Part shown: piece after piece, positions 52,481 through 60,350 of the stretch
Layout of the letters: each line of letters starts with the position of its first letter
How positions within the stretch are numbered: position 1 is the first letter of the stretch
Source: Halopelagius fulvigenes
GTDB lineage: Archaea > Halobacteriota > Halobacteria > Halobacteriales > Haloferacaceae
DNA: 64,000 nucleotides
Assembly: GCF_042662625.1 (NCBI RefSeq)
Contig: NZ_JBHSXH010000005.1
Location: forward strand, 1-64,000
Direction of reading: 5' to 3'
Notes under the pieces: model-generated
What the model was told of the DNA's origin: nothing
What the model saw: only the letters and a program-made list of their open reading frames with translations
Database searches by the model: none
Made by a program: the position numbers and the translations under genes

Positions 52481-53686
52481 TCAGTCAGACGGTACCTCTC
52501 GCGTATTAGTCGGGAGACTCTGCATGATGGTGTCCGAGTTCTGAATAAGAACGGTTCCGAGAATGCTCATCAGCAGAACGTACCCGACTGTGAACGCAGG
52601 AATCACCGATCCAAGTGCTCCGGTTCCGACGCTCGCCGCGAGGGTGGCGATGACGAGCGAGAACTCACCGCGCGGAACCATTCCGAACCCGACGCGGATC
52701 GATCGCCTCCGGTCCAACTGGTAGACGCGCCCTGAGAGGGTACCACTCACCAACTTCCCGACGGTGGTTACGACGATTGCGGCGACGAGTAGCCACGCGA
52801 CGCCAGTCAACAGCGTGATGTCCGTCGTCAGACCGATGGAGAAGAAGAAGACGGCGGCGAAGAAGTCTCGAATCGGTGCGACGATGTGTTCGATGCGTTC
52901 GGTGTGATCGGTGCTGCTGAACGCAGTCCCGACGAAGAATGCGGCGACCGCTTCACTGAGTCCCGTCGCGAGCGCAACTCCCGCGATGAGCGTCGTAATC
53001 GCGAGAACACGGAGCATGAATAACTCGTCCGATTCGGCGTCAAACGCCCGTTCGACGTACTCCGAACCATACCACGCCACCAGCGTGAGCACCCCGAGGA
53101 ACGCGAATGCGGTACCGACCGCCATCGCGGCGTCGAGTGGTGTCCCCTCACCCAACGCAACCGCTGACAGGAGCGCCAAATAGATCGCGATCAGGATGTC
53201 CTCGAATACGAGCGTCCCCAGTATTGGACTGCTCTCGGGGTTCATCACCCAGCCGTTGTCGATGATGGACTTCGTGATGACGGCGCTCGAGGAAATGTAG
53301 ACGATTCCTGCGATGAAGAGCGTCTCTAATAGCGAGTAGCCGAACAGGACGCCTAATCCGGCACCGAGTCCGAAGTTGACGACGAAGTCTATCCCGCCGA
53401 CTTTGGCGATGCGCGTCCGGTCGTTCAACAGCTGTGAGATGCTAAACTCGAGACCCAAGAAGAACAGCAAGAACACGATACCGAGTTCGGCGACGACGTC
53501 GATGAACTCGCCCTCCTCGACGAGTGTAAGAGATATTCCGGCGATAGAGGACGGTTCGTTCGGACCGATGAGGATACCGACGACGATGTACGCGGGGATG
53601 ACCGAGAGACCGACTCGGTTCGCCAGCGTGCCCGCCAGAGCGATACCAGTCAATGCGATCCCGATTTCGACGAGCAGCTCCGCCAT
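52481..53686 (-). CDS. CPA2-family K+(Na+)/H+ antiporter, KhtU-like
   Basis: This 401-residue protein has about twelve hydrophobic helices. Landmarks are LAGTLANRVGLSVIPAYIVV, FLLFFLGLEFSISQLLNDRT near 74-93, VYISSSAVITKSIIDNGWVM near 125-145, TLVFEDILIAIYLAL near 153-167 and GMVPRGEFSLVIATLAASV near 332-350. The FLxGLEFS and GRGEFS-type motifs are those of KefB/KhtU. No C-terminal RCK is present; instead the KhtT-like gene lies two bases upstream. The system would expel K+ or Na+ for H+. Confidence 0.9.
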   Translation of the reverse strand: MAELLVEIGIALTGIALAGTLANRVGLSVIPAYIVVGILIGPNEPSSIAGISLTLVEEGEFIDVVAELGIVFLLFFLGLEFSISQLLNDRTRIAKVGGIDFVVNFGLGAGLGVLFGYSLLETLFIAGIVYISSSAVITKSIIDNGWVMNPESSPILGTLVFEDILIAIYLALLSAVALGEGTPLDAAMAVGTAFAFLGVLTLVAWYGSEYVERAFDAESDELFMLRVLAITTLIAGVALATGLSEAVAAFFVGTAFSSTDHTERIEHIVAPIRDFFAAVFFFSIGLTTDITLLTGVAWLLVAAIVVTTVGKLVSGTLSGRVYQLDRRRSIRVGFGMVPRGEFSLVIATLAASVGTGALGSVIPAFTVGYVLLMSILGTVLIQNSDTIMQSLPTNTREVPSD

Positions 53687-53688
53687 TC

Positions 53689-54192
53689 TTAGGCCTGAGA
53701 AGAGCCGCTTGCGTCCGAGTTAATCAGGTCAGAGAAGACTCGCTGCTCTTCTCGCGTACCGATCGCGACGAGAATATCGTCGCCCTCGATAGTCGTGTCT
53801 GGTGCCGGATTCGCTATCGTCTCTTCACCTCGCTGAATCGCGATGATTGATACACCCGCTTGTTCGCGGATGTTCGCTTCTCGCAGGGACTGCCCGACCA
53901 ACTGCGACGACGGGTCGACGTCGACCCATTCGATAATCGCCTCGCCCAGCGGTACTTGCACCTCGTCCATCTCCACTGGCTGAAAGTACGCACCTTCGAG
54001 AATCGAGCCCAGCTGCCTCGCTTGCTTCCCAGTGAAGCTGAGCAACTTTTCGCTGTCCGCGTTCTTGCTCGGCCGGTGGTAGATCTCCCGCTTTCCGTCG
54101 TGGTGGATAAGCACGCTCACTCGTTCGTCTTTATCGAGTTCGAGTTCGAACTTGTGACCGACTCCCGGCACTTCGGCCTCGTAAATCGTCAT
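53689..54192 (-). CDS. KhtT-like regulatory subunit with RCK-C domain
   Basis: This 167-residue protein has an N-terminal domain (MTIYEAEVPGVGHKFELELD, then RVSVLIHHDGKREIYHRP) and a C-terminal RCK-C domain (WVDVDPSSQLVGQSLREANI, then AGVSIIAIQRGEETIANPAP and IEGDDILVAIGTREEQRVF). The order equals KhtT, which binds c-di-AMP or cations and gates the antiporter KhtU. The stop is two bases before the antiporter start, so this is an operon. The c-di-AMP link recalls the truncated DacZ remnant in this window. Confidence 0.88.
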   Translation of the reverse strand: MTIYEAEVPGVGHKFELELDKDERVSVLIHHDGKREIYHRPSKNADSEKLLSFTGKQARQLGSILEGAYFQPVEMDEVQVPLGEAIIEWVDVDPSSQLVGQSLREANIREQAGVSIIAIQRGEETIANPAPDTTIEGDDILVAIGTREEQRVFSDLINSDASGSSQA

Positions 54193-54337
54193 ACTGGCTT
54201 AAGTAGGGCAGAGTATGTTAAACGTCGTGCGTTCGGATAACTCCTCTACGCCGTTCGAGAGCCATGGAGCCTCAGTTTAGAGAGCGTTGTTTCCGTCTCG
54301 GAGTCAGTTTACGAACTGGGCCAATGATGTCTGTCCT

Positions 54338-54616
54338 TCAATACCGGTGAGAAGACACTGCATCACGGATTTTACGTGCCTTCTGGCGTGCAAACGCAGC
54401 CGTCGGCGAGAGTATTGTAGTGCGGTATTCTAACTGTGTGCCCGCGTCACCGTTCGGGAGAGTTGTTTCTTTGAGGACAGCAAGACGGTACCCGCTTTGA
54501 CTTCGGTATTCGATGCGTCCTTTTTCTGTCCGAGCAGAAAGCCCACTCACTCGATCACTAATGAGCTTCCGTGCCTCCTCCATCTCTAAATCGAGGAGAA
54601 TGGAGTGATAGGTCAT
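54338..54616 (-). CDS. Small conserved protein, paralogue of 46369
   Basis: The protein has 92 residues: SILLDLEMEEARKLISDRVS, then GLSARTEKGRIEYRSQSGYR, LAVLKETTLPNGDAGTQLEY and SPTAAFARQKARKIRDAVSS. It aligns throughout with 46369-46650. Its start overlaps the stop of the HTH gene (ATGA), so it is translated together with a DNA-binding partner. Confidence 0.65.
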   Translation of the reverse strand: MTYHSILLDLEMEEARKLISDRVSGLSARTEKGRIEYRSQSGYRLAVLKETTLPNGDAGTQLEYRTTILSPTAAFARQKARKIRDAVSSHRY

Positions 54617-54963
54617 TTGCGGACATTCTCTCCGTCGGAGGTGTCCTCCGAAGTCTCTGTCCCATTGCGCTCGCCATCCGGCGGGGTATCAGTAGATGCG
54701 TCGGCCGAGGCCCTGGCGTCAAGGGTGTCTACCGGAAGAGGAACCCACCAGACGACCGAGCGCCCCCCGACCTTTTTGCTCGCCACGTCGCCGCTCTCGT
54801 TAAGTTCGTGGAGTCTGTTAAGCGCCGTCCGCCGCGTGCAGGGCAGTTCTTCGGCCACTTCGTTGGACGTAAGCGGTTCGGCGCGATCCTCGCGGGCGTC
54901 GAACACGTCGAGTACATCCTCGGGAGTGACGCGCGGCTTGCGCCCTCCGGCAGAGTTAGTCAT
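54613..54963 (-). CDS. Winged-helix regulator coupled to 54338
   Basis: ATG 54963 is preferred (116 residues); ATG 54996 would be five bases from an inverted repeat. The core is VTPEDVLDVFDAREDRAEPL, then TSNEVAEELPCTRRTALNRL and ESGDVASKKVGGRSVVWWVP, a MarR/IclR-like winged helix frequent in haloarchaea. The C-terminal 35 residues are acidic and Thr/Asp-rich. The operon with the 92-residue protein and the upstream inverted repeat suggest self-regulation. Confidence 0.75.
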   Translation of the reverse strand: MTNSAGGRKPRVTPEDVLDVFDAREDRAEPLTSNEVAEELPCTRRTALNRLHELNESGDVASKKVGGRSVVWWVPLPVDTLDARASADASTDTPPDGERNGTETSEDTSDGENVRK

Positions 54964-55000
54964 ACTCGCCACGTCAAGCGTTGGTAAGTTAGTCATTTTT

Positions 55001-55076
55001 CCTATGTGGGAGATAACCCATGGAAATGAACCAGTAGATGCATACGAAATAGGTGTGTGGTTATTTCTTACGTAGG
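55001..55076. promoter_or_regulatory. Inverted repeat upstream of HTH operon
   Basis: Arms of 18 bases at 55001-55018 (CCTATGTGGGAGATAACC) and 55059-55076 (GGTTATTTCTTACGTAGG) match at 14 of 18 positions when paired. They stand 38-112 bases upstream of ATG 54963, a reasonable place for repressor binding. Confidence 0.45.
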
Positions 55077-55153
55077 AAATAACGTAGAAAGACGGTCCTC
55101 TCAGGAGCGTTGAATCGCCCCGGGCGTAGTCCAGGTGCCGGGACCGGCCTTCT

Positions 55154-55410
55154 CAAAATAGATTCTGAAAGGCCAGTCAACGATAGACCCGCTAAACCGA
55201 GAAAGCATTGCTCTCAATCCTAACCCCGACGTACGCGACGTTCAGGCGGTGACCGAGTACATGACGGTCCTTTCAAACGGTCCCAACGTCGAGGACGCCG
55301 ATGATCTGTACTGCATCGCCTCGCAGTCCGGGTCCTCGTACACCGTGGACGCCCGCACCGGCACGCGCGACTGCCCCGATGCGACGCACAACCTCGGCGA
55401 AACTGTATAA
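55154..55410 (+). pseudogene. Degenerate SWIM-type fragment, copy 2
   Basis: The frame reads IDPLNRESIALNPNPDVRDV, then QAVTEYMTVLSNGPNVEDAD, DLYCIASQSGSSYTVDARTG and TRDCPDATHNLGETV. It has no start codon (a TAG precedes it) and loses the CxH pair that should follow CPDA. Relative to copy 1 at 17605, the middle aligns (AVxEY-T-L-----VxxD-DxxxC--SQSGS-Y-V). The same upstream tract containing GGCCTTCTCAAAA is present. Confidence 0.55.
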
Positions 55411-56003
55411 GCACACCCGGCGCGTCGCTATCATCCGCCGCGAGCGCGTGGCCTGCTATTCTCATCGCCGACGTAGACGAGCAACTCGGGATTCACGTCC
55501 CTGGCAGCCTCACACTCGCTGACGTGACCGTACCCGACATCCCCGCGGGCGTCTCGTCGCCGACGGCGGCCGCGTCGAACGACGGTCGTCCCTCATACTT
55601 GGTGAGCGCCCCCGGAATGCGACTGTTCGCCCTGGGCGAGGGACCTTTCATGCTGGCCCTGTTACGAGGTGGGTTTCGCTTGCCGAACCTGGACGCCACT
55701 GCCGAGATGACCGAGTAACCTAACGAAAACCTCTCCGAGGTCGGACGGAGAAAACCACTCTTCCGCATCCTGTACTTGTCGGTGACTGACTGCTCAGTAG
55801 AGGTGAACCAGGTAGCAAAGAGGCGATTGATTTCACTGATGGTTGTCAAAAGTCGCGTGCTAAACAGGGAGATTGTCTTCAGCGAATTTCGGTCGTACCA
55901 GTAGGTACAGTAGCAACCTTCACCTACATAGATTCTTCTATCGAATAGACAAAGTTAGCGAGTGCTGAGGCCCCTTTCTGTCCATTAGTTAGCGGCCGTA
56001 ATC
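55411..56003. other. Degenerate region
   Basis: An acidic plus-strand frame near 55524-55718 (LTLADVTVPDIPAGVSSPTA, then GMRLFALGEGPFMLALLRGG) looks like the remains of a gene without a start. The tract TGTCAAAAGTCGCGTGCTAA at 55836-55855 repeats that near 34632. No intact gene. Confidence 0.3.
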
Positions 56004-56225
56004 TCAGCTGCTCATGTTCCAGGTGATGTGGTCCCAAATCCGTTCGTAAACGAGGTACAGGGCCGTTTTTGCGATCGTCATGGCGACCCCAATGTTGAGA
56101 GCCGTCATCGGATCCCCCAATACGTACCAGACGAGGCCCACAGTGAGAGCGAGCGTGAACACGCGATATAACACCGTTTTGACTAGCAGTCGACTCCATC
56201 CTTGATGTGGTCTCTTACAAATCAC
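56004..56225 (-). CDS. DUF2061 membrane protein
   Basis: The protein has 73 residues: LLVKTVLYRVFTLALTVGLV and WYVLGDPMTALNIGVAMTIA, then KTALYLVYERIWDHITWNM. The K-T-x-x-(Y/W)-R, G-D-x-x-x-A and Y-x-x-E-R-x-W signatures define DUF2061, small two-helix membrane proteins, sometimes linked to sulfur assimilation genes. Complete length. AT-rich DNA lies upstream of the ATG. Confidence 0.85.
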   Translation of the reverse strand: MICKRPHQGWSRLLVKTVLYRVFTLALTVGLVWYVLGDPMTALNIGVAMTIAKTALYLVYERIWDHITWNMSS

Positions 56226-56427
56226 AACTCCTCTTCAATTATTGGAAAAATAAACGTATCTATAAGTTACAGAAACTTAGAGAGTTAGCCTGAATCTGAC
56301 GACTCAGGACGTGGGTCAGGTGTTCTGCCAGGGTTGACTCTTCTCACAGCTGTACAAATAAAGGGCTGAGTCGACGAGAACGCCGTCTCCTCGAACAACC
56401 TCGAACTGGCGCGCTAGGAGGTCAAGA

Positions 56428-56679
56428 GTGGAAGATGGCGATGAGCAGCACTTCTGTACAGAGGGGATGCTGACGTTGCCCAAGTTGACTTGTGGTTACT
56501 CCCATACACAAGACAGCGCTTATCGTCTGGGTTCACGAGGGTGGCATCTGGTGATGTACGTCGTACCGAAGGGAACCTCCCAGGGGTGTCACCAATATGG
56601 GGAGCGCGGCGAATGCAAGAAACAGATCTTCCAGTGTACGAACTCAGAGTACTGGGTCGAGACCACCGACGCCGCCTAG
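56428..56679 (+). CDS. Uncertain small cysteine-containing ORF
   Basis: The frame from 56428 reads CTEGMLTLPKLTCGYSHTQD, then SAYRLGSRGWHLVMYVVPKG and GERGECKKQIFQCTNSEYWV. The four Cys and aromatic content look protein-like, but no homologue comes to mind and the start is unsupported. Confidence 0.3.
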   Translation: MEDGDEQHFCTEGMLTLPKLTCGYSHTQDSAYRLGSRGWHLVMYVVPKGTSQGCHQYGERGECKKQIFQCTNSEYWVETTDAA

Positions 56680-56729
56680 TCGGCCGCCATCACCATTGTA
56701 GGAGAGAGCAGGACGACTAATCCCGTCGC

Positions 56730-57179
56730 TCAGGTACTCAGCACGATTTCCTGCTTTGTGATTTCGGGTTCGTGCCGCCGCAACAGCGTGTTTTCGAACT
56801 CCCACGTCTCCCCAGCCGGGAGGCCGGTGAGGTTCGTGTACGACGTCCCGATGAGGACGTCGCCGGCGTAGAGTTTCGAGATGCTTTCGAGATACCGGAG
56901 TTCGCTGTCGGTGCCGTTCTTCGCGACGCCCGTCGAGATTACCTCATCCGTATCGCCACCAGAGAGGCTACTCTCCTCGACGGTGACGCCGTCGGGAACA
57001 CTCGGGGCGTCCTGTGAGAACTCAGCCTCGATCTTGACGGAATCGGCATTTCCAGCGTCGTTCCCCAGCAGTGGGACGAACGCGCGCCACGTCTCGCCCG
57101 CGTCGACCGTCTGGCAGTACTCCGTGCTCGTGTTAGATGCGAGGTTGAGTCCGAGCAGATCGCTCCTCTCGAATCGGTT
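56730..57179 (-). pseudogene. FxLYD-like secreted domain, N-terminus lost
   Basis: After an in-frame stop, the minus frame reads ERSDLLGLNLASNTSTEYCQ, then TVDAGETWRAFVPLLGNDAG, VEESSLSGGDTDEVIS and VLIGTSYTNLTGLPAGETWE, FENTLL. Pattern and length recall tandem FxLYD-type beta domains of exported haloarchaeal lipoproteins. There is no signal peptide or start codon, so it is a C-terminal remnant. Confidence 0.5.
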
Positions 57180-57281
57180 TCATGAGAGCAGATACCTGGA
57201 TGACTGTGCAAATAGCGGACCCCGAATGGTGGGCATGGGCGTTATCACCCTGGCCGGTGAACTCACAGATGGTGAAGAAAG

Positions 57282-57734
57282 ATGGCACCTGAGAAATTCG
57301 CGGAGATTGAAGGCATCGAAATGGACCGTGAGGATGTCGACACGTTCCTTCGTGAGCAGGGAGTGGGCGTCCTTTCGCTTACTGACGGCCAGGAAGCCTA
57401 CGGCGTACCGGTCTCGTTCGGCTACGATGGGGAGGACAGTCTGTACTTCGTATTCCTACGTATCGGCGAGCAGAGTAAGAAGGAGCAGTTCGCCGAGCAG
57501 ACCGGGCGCGCGAGTCTCACTGTCTACGATGTGACCTCTAAGCACGTCTGGACAAGCGTCATCGCGGCAGGGTCGATTCGTCAGATCCCCGATGAGGACT
57601 GGGACGAACTTGAAGACGCTATCGAAGATAACGCATGGTATCCGAGCCTCTTCTCGGAAGCCATACCGATGCAGGATATCGTCGGCTGGGAACTCCAAAT
57701 CGATGAGCTCACTGGCCAGCAGAGTGAAGGATAG
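57282..57734 (+). CDS. Pyridoxamine 5'-phosphate oxidase-like flavoprotein
   Basis: The 150-residue split-barrel reads EMDREDVDTFLREQGVGVLS, then TDGQEAYGVPVSFGYDGEDS, LYFVFLRIGEQSKKEQFAEQ and ASLTVYDVTSKHVWTSVIAA. This is the general PNPOx/FMN-binding-barrel family common in haloarchaea. It is not a true PdxH. The likely role is redox of a flavin, F420 or heme-like ligand. ATG 57282 is preceded by GGTGAAGAAAG. Confidence 0.85.
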   Translation: MAPEKFAEIEGIEMDREDVDTFLREQGVGVLSLTDGQEAYGVPVSFGYDGEDSLYFVFLRIGEQSKKEQFAEQTGRASLTVYDVTSKHVWTSVIAAGSIRQIPDEDWDELEDAIEDNAWYPSLFSEAIPMQDIVGWELQIDELTGQQSEG

Positions 57735-57841
57735 GTGCGTAGAACGACAGTAACAAGACTGTCGAATGCACGAATCATCCAGCGCTTGAGGACCCCTAAT
57801 TCAAACAGTTACTTGAGATTGATGTCGAGACGACAGATGAC

Positions 57842-58304
57842 GTGTTTGACGCCCTTACTCACGAATATCGTCGCGTCACGCTTACGCTCCTGGCTGGCAG
57901 CCAAACAACCCTATCACTGAATGAACTGGCGCGAGAGACACACCGCGAAGAACGGGATTCCGCACGAGGACGTCGCGCTCTCGGTCGTCGTCCAACGGAT
58001 GGTCATCCCGGAGGTCTCCGGCACCATGTTCACCGCCGACCCGACGAACGGCAATCGTCGTATCACCGCAATCAAGGCCGGACTCGGCCTCAGGGAGGCG
58101 TTCATCTCGGGTGGGGCCGCCGCCGGCTCGGTTCGGGTCGACGCACGAACCGGTGAGACCCTCGACTACGAGACGGGCGTCCAGCGAACTGTGGTTCGCC
58201 CGCGTCCAGAGGGCGGTATCGAGACGGTCGACTTTTCGGCCGACGAGCGTTCGGTTCGCGCTCTCTCGGACAAACAGGTCCCACGGTTGTTGAGAAAGGG
58301 TTGA
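57842..58304 (+). pseudogene. DUF7344-like fragment joined to PPDK_N-type fragment
   Basis: Residues from 57842 (FDALTHEYRRVTLTLLAGSQ, then LNELARETH) are the start of a DUF7344-type helix domain. Near 57945 the frame changes to KNGIPHEDVALSVVVQRMVI, then PEVSGTMFTADPTNGNRRIT and SVRVDARTGETLDYETGVQR. That part belongs to the ATP-grasp (PPDK_N) domain of phosphoenolpyruvate synthase or rifampicin phosphotransferase. Both genes are truncated at the junction, which marks a recombination break. Confidence 0.6.
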
Positions 58305-58516
58305 TTAAGAAGGAGAGAGAAACCGCTGGACGGGCCTCTACACGCCGACTCAACGAGGTCGCCGTGAAATTAGTGCTCAATAGGAGTGGGAAGTGCGATA
58401 CATCAGTGCGTTAAAGAATCTCTGAGGCGTGCTGTCTTGGTATTACCAGGACACCATAGTGTGCTGTGCCGACAGTTTAACAGATATCTAAATCTGCAGA
58501 GCCGCTACTTACATAA

Positions 58517-58813
58517 CTAGTTGGATTCTAGCTCGGGGACGAGGGAATTCTCCCACTGGCGCCGGTTCGCGAGGACTTGCTGACCTTGTTCAGAAATCTC
58601 ATAGTAATTTGTCCGCCGATCAATGTCTCCTTTCTCTACGTAGCCCTCTTCGACGACTGCATCGAGGTTTGGGTACAGTCGACCGTGGTTGATATCGTCG
58701 AACTGCTTTTGCAGTTCCTCTTTCACATCTTGGCCCGATGGAGTCTCAAGGCCGGCAATAACTGTAAGGAGGTCACGCTGGAATCCTGTGAGATCGAATA
58801 CTTGACTTGGCAT
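58517..58813 (-). CDS. PadR-family regulator
   Basis: From ATG 58813: 98 residues, MPSQVFDLTGFQRDLLTVIA, then GQDVKEELQKQFDDINHGRL, YPNLDAVVEEGYVEKGDIDR and TNYYEISEQGQQVLANRRQW. This is a classic PadR winged helix (G-Q-x-I/V-x-x-x-L, RLYP-L--LV--G-V). An in-frame ATG at 58846 is less likely. Such regulators act in phenolic, drug or light responses in haloarchaea. Confidence 0.88.
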   Translation of the reverse strand: MPSQVFDLTGFQRDLLTVIAGLETPSGQDVKEELQKQFDDINHGRLYPNLDAVVEEGYVEKGDIDRRTNYYEISEQGQQVLANRRQWENSLVPELESN

Positions 58814-58877
58814 ACAGGTAAGTTGGTGGAGATCCCCAAAAATCATATGCCCAATATTCCGTGATCTCTCACCTGTT

Positions 58878-59425
58878 TCATCCGGTCTCTCCAGCCTTGC
58901 TCCATACAGAACGCAAACCGGTCGTAAGGTTCGACCAGACCGAGAGTACCATCGACAACACGTGTGTGAGTTCTTTGGCAGCGCGGATTACAGCGACCCA
59001 CCGGTCATCTGATGGTGTTTCCAGTTCGATCTGGTCGCTTTCGGCACGTGCACTCGTCTCTTCGGCCCATTCGGAGGTATTGATATCGAGCCACCGTACC
59101 GTGAACGACCCGGACGTGTCGGCCGCATCGAACGGCATGCAACTACCAGACAGGAAGTCACGATGTACTCTCCAACGTCCCTGTTAGCGGCACAGTACGC
59201 TTCATCGTCCTCTCGTGCGAATTCAGCAAGGTGTTCCGTATCTCTGTCCCGAAGGAGGCTATTAGACGAGGTAGCTACAACCAGACCGGTTTCGTCGATT
59301 AGCATTCGTGCAGACTCGAGTTGTCGTTGGACTACTTCTTGGAGTCCGAGTCCCCCATCTGCTGTCGCTCTGGTGGAATCTGGCGGTGGCACAGCCGCCA
59401 AATATATTCCGCCAGAAGCGCGCAA
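58878..59425 (-). pseudogene. Frameshifted haloarchaeal protein, family not named
   Basis: The minus frame from 59425 reads LQEVVQRQLESARMLIDETG, then SSNSLLRDRDTEHLAEFARE. After DVGEYIVTSCL a frameshift near 59135 leads to PFDAADTSGSFTVRWLDINT, then AESDQIELETPSDDRWVAVI. Upstream coding (59426-59519) is also out of frame. I recall similar haloarchaeal proteins of unknown role but cannot name the family. Confidence 0.45.
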
Positions 59426-59590
59426 TCGCTTCTTCTGCCGTCCCTGCAGCCCACTCCTGATGATCCCCTTGCTTCTCTTCGAAGTAGCACCTGCGACTCA
59501 CCGTGCGAGTAAACCCCATTTTTGGCGCATCCCCACCTAGGTCTGTCGAAAACTACGAGCGACGTCTGATACTTACTTCAGGGAACGTGA

Positions 59591-60259
59591 TTAGTTGGAC
59601 GAACCGATCAATCGAGACATGAGACGTGATTCGCCACGCCGCAACAGTTCTGAAGCGGTCGAGTTAGCCACCCCGAGTTCTGCCGCAACGGCCGACAGTG
59701 ATGCCTGACGCGGCACTGAGTAGTATCCAATCTCGGTCGCAGTTTCCATGGCATCTAACTGGCGCTCTGTCAAGCAGCCTATCACTGTTCCTAACCGGCG
59801 GTCGTACGTACCAATCTCTCGAACGTCAACTTCGATGCCTGCCCGTCGCTCAAGTGCATCGACCAATTTCGACAACGCCTCATCTCTCCCTACGATAGTC
59901 ACATCGAGCCAACCCTCAGCGCTGTACACAAGGGGAGGAACAACAACGAGGCTTAGCTCAGCGAATGCCTGAAAAAACGCTGTCTCAGACTCCGTATACT
60001 CCTGACAGACGTACGAATAAAAGCAATTTTCGTTGATAGGAGTGAGTTCGCACCACTGAATCGAATCTACGTCGTTGATGCGGCCGTGATAGGTGTCTAT
60101 ATCCCCGTTAATGTAGAAAAGAGCGAATTGTACGTCTTCTCGGGAGAGGTTCCACGCATACAGTTCTGCTCGGTTCATTGTGTCCGAGGTGATGAGGAAA
60201 TCCTGCATTGGGTGTCGCATCCACGCTGGCTGGTTTAGTCTGACGTGTAGGTAACGCAT
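59591..60259 (-). CDS. HTH-10 (Bat-like) regulator divergent from P450
   Basis: This 222-residue protein has an N-terminal sensor half (MRYLHVRLNQPAWMRHPMQD, then YAWNLSREDVQFALFYINGD) and a C-terminal HTH-10 domain (LTERQLDAMETATEIGYYSV, then RQASLSAVAAELGVANSTA, SELLRRGESRLM). It is divergent from the cytochrome P450 gene at 60351 with about 90 bases between starts, so P450 control is the natural hypothesis. It is separate from the other HTH-10 protein in the window. Confidence 0.88.
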   Translation of the reverse strand: MRYLHVRLNQPAWMRHPMQDFLITSDTMNRAELYAWNLSREDVQFALFYINGDIDTYHGRINDVDSIQWCELTPINENCFYSYVCQEYTESETAFFQAFAELSLVVVPPLVYSAEGWLDVTIVGRDEALSKLVDALERRAGIEVDVREIGTYDRRLGTVIGCLTERQLDAMETATEIGYYSVPRQASLSAVAAELGVANSTASELLRRGESRLMSRLIGSSN

Positions 60260-60350
60260 CGTGAATCGTTACGATATCACGTTCTGAGTACTTAAACAGG
60301 CGAAATATATCGGGGAAATCTCTGTTCACTCAGTGGATCACTACCCTATT

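Noticed and set aside
56881..57534. 217-codon plus frame
   Set aside because: Antisense of the FxLYD-like fragment followed by a shifted frame of the flavoprotein gene.
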